Source: Bacteroidales bacterium (GTDB lineage: Bacteria; Bacteroidota; Bacteroidia; Bacteroidales; VadinHA17). From it: a stretch of 7,928 nucleotides of DNA. Of this stretch, positions 1 to 5,268 are shown piece by piece (the stretch's first letter is position 1; each line of letters opens with the position of its first letter). The position numbers and the translations under genes are program-made. The notes beneath the pieces are model-generated. The model was not told where the DNA came from. It saw only the letters and a list, made by a program, of their open reading frames with translations, and ran no database searches. The DNA lies in the NCBI GenBank assembly GCA_013314865.1, contig JABUEV010000095.1, positions 1-7,928 on the forward strand. The letters run 5' to 3'.

Positions 1-263
1 TCTTTAAGTTCTGAATATAAAGCATTTATAATCCTTCCTGCAATATTCTCGAGTAAATATGATTTCTTACCCATCTCTGCCCTTACTATTTCATAAGCTC
101 TCTGATAATTGACTGCATCTCTGAGATTATCACTCTTTGACGGTATTGTCATGTCAGTCTCAATCGAAAGGTTTACCAGAAATTTGTTCCCTACTTTCTG
201 CTCTTCCCTGTAGTGTCCATGGAAAGCATAAAACTCCATGTCTTCTATCTGTATAAGTCCCAT
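1..263 (-). CDS. folB: Dihydroneopterin aldolase, 3'-truncated by the window edge
   Basis: FolB converts 7,8-dihydroneopterin to 6-hydroxymethyl-dihydropterin plus glycolaldehyde in cytoplasmic tetrahydrofolate synthesis. I translated the minus strand from the ATG at 263-261: 87 codons stay open to the window edge, against a usual length near 120, so roughly the last 30 residues (including the expected catalytic lysine) are outside. Visible family features are the N-terminal IEDMEFYAFHGHYREEQKVG, where Glu21 matches the pterin-pocket glutamate region, then LRDAVNYQRAYEIV, where Tyr53 matches the conserved active-site tyrosine, and LLENIAGRI with the conserved Glu72. The start is chosen because the family begins within a few residues of this Met. 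The leader is AT-rich without a Shine-Dalgarno sequence, normal for Bacteroidota. The gene diverges from glnS across 431 bp. I could not identify its promoter. The assignment rests on motif recognition and is fairly secure despite truncation. Confidence 0.9.
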   Translation of the reverse strand, partial: MGLIQIEDMEFYAFHGHYREEQKVGNKFLVNLSIETDMTIPSKSDNLRDAVNYQRAYEIVRAEMGKKSYLLENIAGRIINALYSELK

Positions 264-482
264 AACTTATTTACTGTCAAACAGAAATTATTCTTATTGT
301 AATATAATCCAGTACTGTACGGTATGATTATTTAATAAAACATCTAAAATTAGAAAAATTATTGGAAATATGCTGAAAATACGGTTTAAGGCTGACAGTA
401 ATGTCTCATCTTATGGGTGTGGAGTCGGCTGATTTTAATTATATCAGGGAACAAACAACCTGTGTTTATAAAAGAATCTGTT

Positions 483-617
483 TAACCACGGAGTTGCACG
501 GAGTTAATAAAGAGTTTCACAGAGTTCAGGCGGGATTGAGGCCTGAATCACAGTGTAACTCCGTCATAACTCTGTGTTCCAGCTTATGCTTTTTCAAACA
601 TAATACCTCCGTGGTTA
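483..617. repeat. 135-bp imperfect inverted-repeat intergenic element (CCACGGAG type)
   Basis: The ends are a perfect 11-bp inverted repeat: TAACCACGGAG at 483-493 and CTCCGTGGTTA at 607-617. The centre is a perfect 7-bp hairpin, TTCAGGC at 525-531 with GCCTGAA at 541-547 around a 9-nt loop. Between ends and centre both arms carry degenerate units of about 10-12 bp related to AACTCYGTG (cacggagtt and cacagagtt on the left, aactccgt and aactctgtg on the right), also in mirror orientation. The whole can therefore fold on itself as DNA or RNA. From general knowledge, sequences of the type cacagag/ccacggag recur in intergenic regions of many environmental bacterial genomes; I infer that this is one copy of such a dispersed non-coding or MITE-like repeat. 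No transposase is present, and target-site duplications are not obvious. Confidence 0.65.
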
Positions 618-644
618 CTAACATAGAAAAAATCAAATTCGTAT

Positions 645-675
645 TGTATTAGCTCCCAAAATCATCCTATTTTTG
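645..675 (+). promoter_or_regulatory. Bacteroidota-type promoter of glnS
   Basis: The -33 element TTG is at 645-647 and a perfect TAnnTTTG -7 element, TATTTTTG, is at 668-675, with exactly 20 nt between them. This is the consensus used by the primary sigma factor of Bacteroidota. Transcription would start a few bases after 675, leaving a leader of about 10-15 nt before the ATG at 695. The weak AAGG just before the ATG is too close to act as a normal Shine-Dalgarno sequence. Confidence 0.6.
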
Positions 676-694
676 TACTTTCAAAATTCTAAGG

Positions 695-2398
695 ATGAAC
701 GAGGAGAAACTTAATGAGAAGGAGGCCGGCAAGCCGCCTGTCAGCTTTATTGAACAAATCATAATTGATGACCTGAAAGCCGGGAAGAATAACGGAAGGA
801 TTCATACCAGATTTCCTCCTGAACCAAACGGCTATCTTCATATTGGTCATGCAAAAGCCATCTGCCTTGACTTCGGTATGGCCCTGAAATATGGTGGAAA
901 ATGCAATCTCAGGTTTGATGACACCAACCCGGTTAAAGAGGAAATTGAATACATTGATTCAATCAAAGAAGACATAAGATGGCTTGGATTTGACTGGGAA
1001 GACCGGGAATATTATGCATCAGACTATTTTGGCAAACTCTTCGACTTTGCTGTGGATCTGATAAAAAGAGGTCTTGCTTACGTCGATGACCAGCCTGCCG
1101 GGGTTATTTCCGAACAGAAAGGTTCACCGACTCGGCCCGGCATTGAAAGCCCGTACCGTAACCGGAGTGTAGAGGAGAACCTTGATCTGTTTATCAGGAT
1201 GAACAAGGGAGAATTTGAAGAGGGAAGCAGGGTATTAAGGGCAAAGATTGACATGACCTCCCCCAACATGCACATGCGTGATCCCATCATCTACAGGATA
1301 ATAAAGGAACCGCATCACCGGACAGGTGATAAATGGAAGGTATATCCGATGTATGATTTTGCCCATGGTCAGTGCGATTATTTCGAAGGCATAACACATT
1401 CACTCTGCACCCTGGAATTTGAAGTTCACCGGCCGTTGTATGACTGGTTTATAGATCAGCTCAGGACCGATGAATACCGGCCGCGACAGATTGAGTTTAA
1501 CAGGCTTAACCTCACCTATACGATTATGAGCAAGAGAAGGCTTCTTGAGCTTGTCAGGGAAGGCAGGGTTTCGGGCTGGGATGATCCCCGTATGCCAACG
1601 CTCTGCGGACTGCGCAGGAGAGGTTATACCCCTGAATCCATCAGGAAATTTATTGATCTTATCGGCTACACGAAATATGAAGCAATCAATGACGTCACTC
1701 TTCTGGAACATGCCGTAAGAGATGATCTGAACCTGCGGGCTCCGAGGGTTTTTGCAGTACTGAATCCGGTGAAAGTGATAATAACAAACTACCCTGAAAG
1801 TCAGACAGAAAATGTTGAACTCATCAACAATCCTGAAGATGAAAGCATGGGATCAAGAAAGGTGCCTTTCAGCAGGGAGATATATATTGAAGAAGAAGAT
1901 TTCATGGAAGATCCTCCCAGTAAGTTTTTCCGCCTGTCACCAGGAAAAGAGGTCAGACTTAAGGGTGCATATATAATTAAATGTAATGGTTTAAAAAAAG
2001 ATCCTTCCACCGGACGTATTGAGGAAATATATTGCACTTATGACCCGGCAACAAAAAGCGGAGAGCATCAGGCCGACAGGAAAGTGAAGGCAACTCTTCA
2101 CTGGGTGTCGGTAAAAGAAGCGGTGGATGCCGAGATACGATTATACGACCGTCTCTTCAATCATGAAGATCCGGCCGGACAGAAAGACAGGGACTACAGG
2201 GAATTCCTCAATCCCGATTCACTCAAATTACTTCGCAACTGCAAGGTCGAGCCATCTCTTAAATCTGCAAAGCCGTTGGATAAATTTCAGTTTCAGCGGC
2301 TTGGGTATTTCTGTGTCGATTATGACTCAACCGAAGGACATCTGGTCTTCAACAAGACGGTCGGTTTAAAGGACACGTGGGCGAAGATCTCGAAATAG
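695..2398 (+). CDS. glnS: Glutaminyl-tRNA synthetase (GlnRS)
   Basis: A cytoplasmic class I aminoacyl-tRNA synthetase that charges tRNA-Gln directly with glutamine using ATP. It has 567 residues, close to the E. coli enzyme (about 554). The catalytic Rossmann fold carries the first signature as [15 protein letters not shown] (HIGH at 49-52), RFDDTNP at 73-79, the strongly conserved [20 protein letters not shown] at 217-236, and the KMSKS-equivalent IMSKR at 277-281. From about residue 345 to the end is the two-part beta-barrel anticodon-binding region specific to GlnRS/GluRS of the eukaryote-like branch. [12 protein letters not shown] and the [15 protein letters not shown] segment (296-310) favour GlnRS over bacterial GluRS. 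The ATG at 695 sits just downstream of a good promoter, and the conserved core begins near residue 17, so no alternative start is needed. The gene is intact and stands next to a tRNA-Gln gene. The TAG stop abuts the mirrored 8-bp repeat region. Confidence 0.97.
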   Translation: MNEEKLNEKEAGKPPVSFIEQIIIDDLKAGKNNGRIHTRFPPEPNGYLHIGHAKAICLDFGMALKYGGKCNLRFDDTNPVKEEIEYIDSIKEDIRWLGFDWEDREYYASDYFGKLFDFAVDLIKRGLAYVDDQPAGVISEQKGSPTRPGIESPYRNRSVEENLDLFIRMNKGEFEEGSRVLRAKIDMTSPNMHMRDPIIYRIIKEPHHRTGDKWKVYPMYDFAHGQCDYFEGITHSLCTLEFEVHRPLYDWFIDQLRTDEYRPRQIEFNRLNLTYTIMSKRRLLELVREGRVSGWDDPRMPTLCGLRRRGYTPESIRKFIDLIGYTKYEAINDVTLLEHAVRDDLNLRAPRVFAVLNPVKVIITNYPESQTENVELINNPEDESMGSRKVPFSREIYIEEEDFMEDPPSKFFRLSPGKEVRLKGAYIIKCNGLKKDPSTGRIEEIYCTYDPATKSGEHQADRKVKATLHWVSVKEAVDAEIRLYDRLFNHEDPAGQKDRDYREFLNPDSLKLLRNCKVEPSLKSAKPLDKFQFQRLGYFCVDYDSTEGHLVFNKTVGLKDTWAKISK

Positions 2399-2594
2399 TC
2401 GTGCAATCTGGCGGTCGTGCAGTCCTGCAGTCCTACAGTCAGGCGATTTCAGTTTAGGTAAACTTTTTTCAAGACTGACTAATTCAGGTAGTCGGGTATT
2501 CCAGGTAGATTATGTCAAGACCTCGACATAATTCATACTCTGCAGTCACTAACCGACTGCAAGACTGCAAGACCGCAAGACTGCACGACTGCAA
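2397..2594. repeat. Mirrored arrays of degenerate 8-bp units (GACTGCAA / TTGCAGTC)
   Basis: The right arm at 2555-2594 holds five tandem 8-bp units: GACTGCAA, GACTGCAA, GACCGCAA, GACTGCAC, GACTGCAA. The left arm at 2401-2440 holds five units in opposite orientation: GTGCAATC, TGGCGGTC, GTGCAGTC, CTGCAGTC, CTACAGTC. Aligning 2401-2432 with the reverse complement of 2555-2586 gives 28 of 32 identities, and the variant CCG/CGG unit falls at the same place in both arms. A further inverted unit, CTGCAGTC at 2540-2547, forms a 7-bp hairpin with 2555-2561 around a 7-nt loop. The spacer also contains a 7-bp hairpin, TTATGTC at 2510-2516 with GACATAA at 2525-2531. The left arm starts within a few bases of the glnS stop codon. 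No coding role is visible. It may fold at the 3' end of glnS mRNA or be a dispersed intergenic repeat. Confidence 0.7.
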
Positions 2595-2600
2595 AAAAGG

Positions 2601-2632
2601 TTTGTGATTTTCCTTGAATAAAATTATATTTG
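2601..2632 (+). promoter_or_regulatory. Promoter of the tRNA-Gln gene
   Basis: TTTG at 2601-2604, a 20-nt spacer, and TATATTTG at 2625-2632, a perfect match to the Bacteroidota TAnnTTTG -7 element. The expected start lies a few bases before the mature tRNA 5' end at 2645. The tRNA thus seems to be transcribed independently of glnS. Confidence 0.65.
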
Positions 2633-2644
2633 CAGCCTTGAAAC

Positions 2645-2717
2645 TGCTCCGTGGTGTAACTGGCAACACGTCTGACTCTGGATCAGAAAAGTCCAGGTTC
2701 GAGCCCTGGCGGAGCAA
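2645..2717 (+). tRNA. tRNA-Gln, anticodon CTG
   Basis: A complete 73-nt cloverleaf can be drawn by hand. The acceptor stem TGCTCCG (2645-2651) pairs fully with CGGAGCA (2710-2716). The D stem is GTGT/ACAC (2654-2657, 2666-2669) with a GG-containing loop. The anticodon stem TCTGA/TCAGA (2671-2675, 2683-2687) encloses the 7-nt loop CTCTGGA, placing CTG at 2678-2680 after the invariant T33. The variable region is 5 nt, and the T stem CCAGG/CCTGG (2693-2697, 2705-2709) carries the loop TTCGAGC. The discriminator is A2717. The 3' CCA is not encoded. CTG decodes CAG codons, hence glutamine. The T1-A72 pair fits tRNA-Gln. The gene lies 246 bp after glnS, which encodes its own charging enzyme, and has its own promoter and terminator. 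The stem pairings are unambiguous; identity rests on the anticodon and the glnS context. Confidence 0.93.
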
Positions 2718-2721
2718 CAAT

Positions 2722-2747
2722 AAAAGCCCGTTTAAGGGCTTTTTTTT
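2722..2747 (+). terminator. Rho-independent terminator of tRNA-Gln
   Basis: An 8-bp perfect stem, AAAAGCCC (2722-2729) with GGGCTTTT (2736-2743), loop GTTTAA, continues into a run of eight T (2740-2747). It lies 4 nt after the tRNA 3' end and is a textbook intrinsic terminator. Confidence 0.85.
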
Positions 2748-2752
2748 GCGAC

Positions 2753-2798
2753 GGCAGGGCGAGAAGCCTGCCCCGACAGACCGAAGGGATCGTCGGGG
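2753..2798. repeat. GC-rich double hairpin (REP-like)
   Basis: Two adjoining inverted repeats occur: GGCAGG (2753-2758) with CCTGCC (2767-2772), and CCCCGAC (2771-2777) with GTCGGGG (2792-2798), loop AGACCGAAGGGATC. They share two bases, so only one can be fully paired at a time. The block is much richer in G+C than its flanks and lies exactly between the tRNA terminator and the duplicated tRNA 3' end. It resembles repetitive extragenic palindromes in form; whether it is dispersed in this genome cannot be seen here. Confidence 0.5.
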
Positions 2799-2816
2799 AG
2801 CCCTGGCGGAGCAACA
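2798..2816 (+). repeat. Duplicate of the tRNA-Gln 3' end (att-like or tRNA remnant)
   Basis: These 19 bp are identical to 2701-2719, which run from the T loop of tRNA-Gln through the 3' acceptor strand, the discriminator and two bases beyond. The 5' two-thirds of a tRNA is absent, so this copy cannot make a tRNA. Such an exact 3'-end duplication is what an integrase using the tRNA gene as attachment site leaves behind, but it also fits loss of most of a second tandem tRNA gene. Only 97 bp separate equivalent positions and no integrase is in the window, so any element must now be gone. Confidence 0.75.
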
Positions 2817-2818
2817 TT

Positions 2819-2853
2819 AAACCGCTCTTCGGCTTCGCTCAGAGCGGTTTTTT
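2819..2853 (+). terminator. Second rho-independent terminator
   Basis: A 10-bp perfect stem, AAACCGCTCT (2819-2828) with AGAGCGGTTT (2841-2850), has a 12-nt loop TCGGCTTCGCTC and a T run at 2848-2853. It follows the duplicated tRNA 3' end as the first terminator follows the intact tRNA. On the minus strand the stem lacks a good T run, so it would only weakly stop doxX transcription arriving from the right. Confidence 0.8.
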
Positions 2854-2901
2854 ATTTGTTAAGAAAAAAGTACTGCCAAAACTGAAGTGCCCTTAAGAAT
2901 T

Positions 2902-3345
2902 TTAAATTTTAAAAGCCCGCCCGTCAACCGACCATTTGCCTCCTCCATACCTTAAAATCAGAATCAATAGCATAGTGAGTGCAAAGTCAGTGGTGTATTC
3001 ATGAGCGAAGGTCCAGAAACCTCGCTCTGTCACAAGCGGCAATTTTACAGTTATAAGGGCTGTTATCATAATAACAATAAGAGGTATGGAAGCAAGACGT
3101 GTTAGAAATCCGGTAATGACAAGAATCCCGCAAACTATTTCAAATGTCCCGGTGAAATATGCCCAGAAATATCCGTTGCTGAATCCGATCTCTGTAAACC
3201 TTCCCGGACCAAGCCACTCAAGCATCTTAAACTTCAGAATCCCTTCCGAAAGAAATATCACACCCACAACAAGCCTTATGAAGATCATTTTTGGATCTGA
3301 AAAAGTGCCAAAAATCAGATTCTTTATTTGCCCGGCTTTTTTCAT
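2902..3345 (-). CDS. DoxX-family integral membrane protein
   Basis: A 147-residue protein with four hydrophobic segments, at about residues 20-38 (IFIRLVVGVIFLSEGILKF), 59-79, 84-102 and 118-132, the size and topology of the DoxX/DoxD-like family. Family-like features are the R-x-x-x-G-x-x-F-x-x-x-G-x-x-K pattern in the first helix (R24, G28, F31, G35, K38), the FEIVCGILVITGFLTRLAS segment with a conserved Glu and Gly in helix 2, and a short charged turn before helix 3. DoxX-like proteins sit in the inner membrane. They were first described with an archaeal thiosulfate:quinone oxidoreductase, but most bacterial members have no proven function and are only loosely linked to redox or stress, so I do not assign a reaction. 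It is monocistronic here. The ATG at 3345 is the only reasonable start. Its promoter is not evident. Confidence 0.85.
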   Translation of the reverse strand: MKKAGQIKNLIFGTFSDPKMIFIRLVVGVIFLSEGILKFKMLEWLGPGRFTEIGFSNGYFWAYFTGTFEIVCGILVITGFLTRLASIPLIVIMITALITVKLPLVTERGFWTFAHEYTTDFALTMLLILILRYGGGKWSVDGRAFKI

Positions 3346-3393
3346 GACTTAAACGTGTTATAAGCATAACATACGACATGATATAATGTTTTG

Positions 3394-3408
3394 AATAATC
3401 GGATTATT
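3394..3408. promoter_or_regulatory. 15-bp palindrome between doxX-like and the small gene
   Basis: AATAATC at 3394-3400 and GATTATT at 3402-3408 are perfect inverted arms around one central G. It is about 50 bp upstream of the DoxX-family start and upstream of the -33 box of the opposite gene, a plausible place for an operator. A nearby 6-bp hairpin, TGTTAT (3356-3361) with ATAACA (3366-3371), lies close to the DoxX-family start. Both are AT-rich and could arise by chance. Confidence 0.3.
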
Positions 3409-3460
3409 TTAAGAAACCAAAATCGGAAGTAGTACAAAAGCTGTTCAGGAACCATTAGCC

Positions 3461-3491
3461 TTGCAGTTGTAAGTAAAAACCGGTATTTTTG
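3461..3491 (+). promoter_or_regulatory. Promoter of the 80-residue hypothetical gene
   Basis: TTG at 3461-3463, a 20-nt spacer and TATTTTTG at 3484-3491, a perfect TAnnTTTG. The expected start near 3497 leaves a leader of about 50 nt before the ATG at 3551. The same spacing is seen upstream of glnS and the tRNA, which supports all three calls. Confidence 0.6.
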
Positions 3492-3550
3492 ATAGTCTGA
3501 AGTAAAAGCCATGAAGTAATTGCCGGCAACTTGAAGCTTGTTATATATTT

Positions 3551-3793
3551 ATGAAGCTGATACCAATAGATGTTGAATGCTGGTCAGGGTACAAAGCTGA
3601 TGAATACCCGAAATGCTTTTACCTTGATGATGTCAGACATGAAATAAATGAGGTCACTGACCGGTGGTACCAGGGTGACTACAACCCCGAATGGCCTGTA
3701 TCAAATTATTTCAAGGTAGTGACTTCGACCGGCGGGCTATTTATTATAAAACACGATCTTCAGGCCGACAAATGGTTCCTTTGCCTGAAATGA
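3551..3793 (+). CDS. Small conserved-looking hypothetical protein (80 aa)
   Basis: I do not recognise a named family with confidence. The 80-residue product is soluble, rich in aromatic and acidic residues, and has no signal peptide or membrane segment. It begins MKLIPIDVECWSGYKADEYP and continues with RHEINEVTDRWYQGD, then WPVSNYFKVVTSTGGLFIIKHD and WFLCLK. The alternation of short strands with charged turns suggests a small beta-rich fold, and the pattern (SGYKADEYP, DRWY, YFKV, G-x-x-x-I-x-H) reads like a conserved small protein rather than random sequence. A well-placed Bacteroidota promoter lies upstream, which favours a real gene. It diverges from the DoxX-family gene and converges on the GH26 gene, with 25 bp between the stops and no obvious terminator. 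Function is unknown. Confidence 0.7.
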   Translation: MKLIPIDVECWSGYKADEYPKCFYLDDVRHEINEVTDRWYQGDYNPEWPVSNYFKVVTSTGGLFIIKHDLQADKWFLCLK

Positions 3794-3818
3794 ATGTGGG
3801 ATATAGACTTAATTTCTA

Positions 3819-4958
3819 TTATCTCTTCCTGTAAATATTGAATTCCTGTATCTCCTTCAGGAATAATGTCCGGGGAGATTTGTAAAAATTCATGAAATCG
3901 TCAGGAAAAGGTTTTGCTGAAGCTGGCATGCCGCGCAAACCTTTAGGCATGTAAGCATGCCTCCATGTCAGCACGTAACCAACCGGATATTTACTTACAA
4001 CCGGCAGAAGGACCGCCGACCACCAGTCGTCCATTCCCCTTCTGGCCCCGGTTTCGCTTAGAGCCGTCAGCTTCTTCCTTTTAAGAGCTTCAGCTGTTAC
4101 AAAATTAAGTGCATTATCCAGCTCCCCGCCGAATTTTTCTCCCCGGTCGTACATATCCAGCGAAAGCATATCAATTATGTCGTCTCCGGGATACCCTCTC
4201 ATGTATTGCTCAAGACTTGTAACCCTGTCGGTATTATATGCATACAGAATGTTATGAATATTTTTCTTATCGCGCAGATAATTTACAGTATAACGCCACA
4301 GGGCAGAATATTCCTCATCAGTGCATATATCAGTCCCCCACCAGAAGAACGAACCCGAATGTTCATGATACGGTCTGAAAATAAAGGGAATGGGAGTGCC
4401 ATCGTCATCCTTCAGACTGAGAAAGAAAGTTGCAAGTCTTTCCAGCCATTCGTTGAAAAGTTCATGGTTTTTCCCGCCTGGGAGGATTGAAGCAACTGTC
4501 TCTTTTGAACTGACATCCCATGCTGTGCCACCCATGCGACGGCTTCTGCTCTCAGGATCCTGCATTGTAAGAGGATTATTTGCATGCCAGCTTATCGTTA
4601 TAATTCCTCCCCTTTTATAATGTGCCTTTATCTGTTCAGTTATCTGTGCAAAACTGACAGAGTCGAGGCTCCTCTCGTTTCCAAGCTCGAGATGCCCAAG
4701 CTCAAATCCGGCCACTGCGGGATAGTCACCGGTAAAATCCTTCGTGTCTGAACGATCTTTTTCATACCACCAGTTCCTTCCATACATAAGGTCATCCTGG
4801 TGACCGTACATCACTCCCTTGCCCTGAAGTTCATACAAAGCCCTGAACAGATATACCGTTTCCTTTGTTGCTTTTTTGTCGGCCGGAGAGGGTTTTTTCG
4901 CACAAACCGACGCCACAGAAAGCACAAGAATGACTAAAAACTGAAGAATTAATTTCAT
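3819..4958 (-). CDS. Secreted GH26 glycoside hydrolase, probable endo-beta-1,4-mannanase
   Basis: A 379-residue enzyme predicted to cut beta-mannan chains outside the inner membrane. I start it at the ATG at 4958: MKLILQFLVILVLSVASVCA is a classic signal peptide, probably cleaved by signal peptidase I after VCA. There is a cysteine but Val precedes it, so a lipoprotein is less likely. A start 20 codons upstream (5018) would put a spurious extension before the signal and run into the dyad at 5016-5049. Numbered from M1, the GH26 hallmarks are GHQDDLMYG (52-60), ISWHANNP (122-129), the acid/base glutamate E199 in FRPYHEHSGSFFWWG and the nucleophile E302 in ALSETGARRG, both on a (beta/alpha)8 barrel. 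The length fits a single catalytic domain with no binding module. GH26 also contains lichenases and beta-1,3-xylanases; the HQDD motif and Bacteroidota context favour mannanase. It diverges from the GH16-GH97 pair. Confidence 0.88.
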   Translation of the reverse strand: MKLILQFLVILVLSVASVCAKKPSPADKKATKETVYLFRALYELQGKGVMYGHQDDLMYGRNWWYEKDRSDTKDFTGDYPAVAGFELGHLELGNERSLDSVSFAQITEQIKAHYKRGGIITISWHANNPLTMQDPESRSRRMGGTAWDVSSKETVASILPGGKNHELFNEWLERLATFFLSLKDDDGTPIPFIFRPYHEHSGSFFWWGTDICTDEEYSALWRYTVNYLRDKKNIHNILYAYNTDRVTSLEQYMRGYPGDDIIDMLSLDMYDRGEKFGGELDNALNFVTAEALKRKKLTALSETGARRGMDDWWSAVLLPVVSKYPVGYVLTWRHAYMPKGLRGMPASAKPFPDDFMNFYKSPRTLFLKEIQEFNIYRKR

Positions 4959-5015
4959 GATCCGGCTTTTTAAAATACTATGTGAAATTAAAAAATATCC
5001 GCTTAATAACAACAT

Positions 5016-5049
5016 CATATATAAGTGTATAACTTACACTTATGATATG
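5016..5049. promoter_or_regulatory. Long dyad, candidate operator between the glycoside hydrolase units
   Basis: The perfect 9-bp arms ATAAGTGTA (5021-5029) and TACACTTAT (5035-5043) flank the 5-nt spacer TAACT. Allowing one unpaired G at 5044, the symmetry extends through CATAT (5016-5020) and ATATG (5045-5049), giving 14 paired positions. It lies 58 bp upstream of the GH26 start on the minus strand and about 220 bp upstream of the GH16 start, so it could act as a binding site for a dimeric regulator or as a 5' UTR hairpin of the GH26 mRNA. No regulator gene is inside the window. Confidence 0.5.
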
Positions 5050-5135
5050 CCGGGAAAAAGAATTATAAAACTTTCTTGTGAAGTATTTTAAATATTAATG
5101 AGATGAGTCCGCTTCGATACTGTAGGTCCTTTGCT

Positions 5136-5199
5136 AATCCCTTGTCCACCTGAAGGGGGAGTGTTTAATATTGGCTTCCTTTAGTGGATTGGGGAGTGG
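5136..5199. repeat. Degraded intergenic inverted repeat (CTGAAGGGGGAG / CTTCCTTTAG type)
   Basis: The block holds an imperfect mirror pair: TCCACCTGAAGGGGGAG (about 5145-5161) and CTTCCTTTAGTGGATTGGGG (5175-5194), whose reverse complement aligns with the first copy with small gaps. Sequences of this flavour (aatcccctaaaggggga and its complement) are frequent non-coding repeats in Bacteroidota genomes, by general knowledge. The rest of the 5050-5268 spacer shows nothing else I can support, including no perfect TAnnTTTG promoter for GH16. Confidence 0.4.
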
Positions 5200-5268
5200 A
5201 ATTAATAATCGGAATGGATTCATGACTTTGATGATTCTGAATTGAATAACGGGCAGAGACTTTGAAAA

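Larger units (their letters stand above)
264..694. other. Intergenic region between folB and glnS
   Basis: This 431-bp divergent spacer contains no convincing gene. Bases 264-480 are AT-rich and show nothing I can name; the folB promoter should be here, but no full TTG/TAnnTTTG pair was found for it. Bases 483-617 hold the inverted-repeat element annotated separately, and 645-675 the glnS promoter. A plus-strand reading frame at 401-652 crosses the inverted repeat and has no protein-family character, so it is not called as a gene. Confidence 0.7.

Noticed and set aside
401..652. An 83-codon plus-strand reading frame between folB and glnS.
   Set aside because: It runs through the 135-bp inverted repeat, so its apparent peptide (HGVNKEF, HRVQ) is a translation of repeat units. 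It shows no protein-family features and its end overlaps the glnS -33 box.
2555..2594. Short tandem repeats that might be a CRISPR array.
   Set aside because: Units are 8 bp without spacers and have an inverted partner array. CRISPR repeats are much longer and separated by unique spacers, and no cas genes are present.
2484..2820. Reading frames on both strands over the glnS-tRNA spacer and tRNA.
   Set aside because: They overlap a complete tRNA cloverleaf, two terminators and simple repeats, so coding is not credible.
4206..4620. Plus-strand frames of 76 and 94 codons inside the GH26 gene.
   Set aside because: They are shadow frames antisense to a gene with clear catalytic motifs.
5100..5125. 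GATGAGTCCG followed by CTTCGAT resembles the core of a hammerhead ribozyme.
   Set aside because: The required CTGATGA is GAGATGA here, the stem II hairpin is not closed properly, and the conserved GAAA strand is missing (CGATA instead).
5223..5230. TGACTTTG as a -7 element for the GH16-GH97 operon.
   Set aside because: It departs from TAnnTTTG at the second base and has no TTG at 19-21 nt upstream. The true promoter could be elsewhere in 5050-5260.
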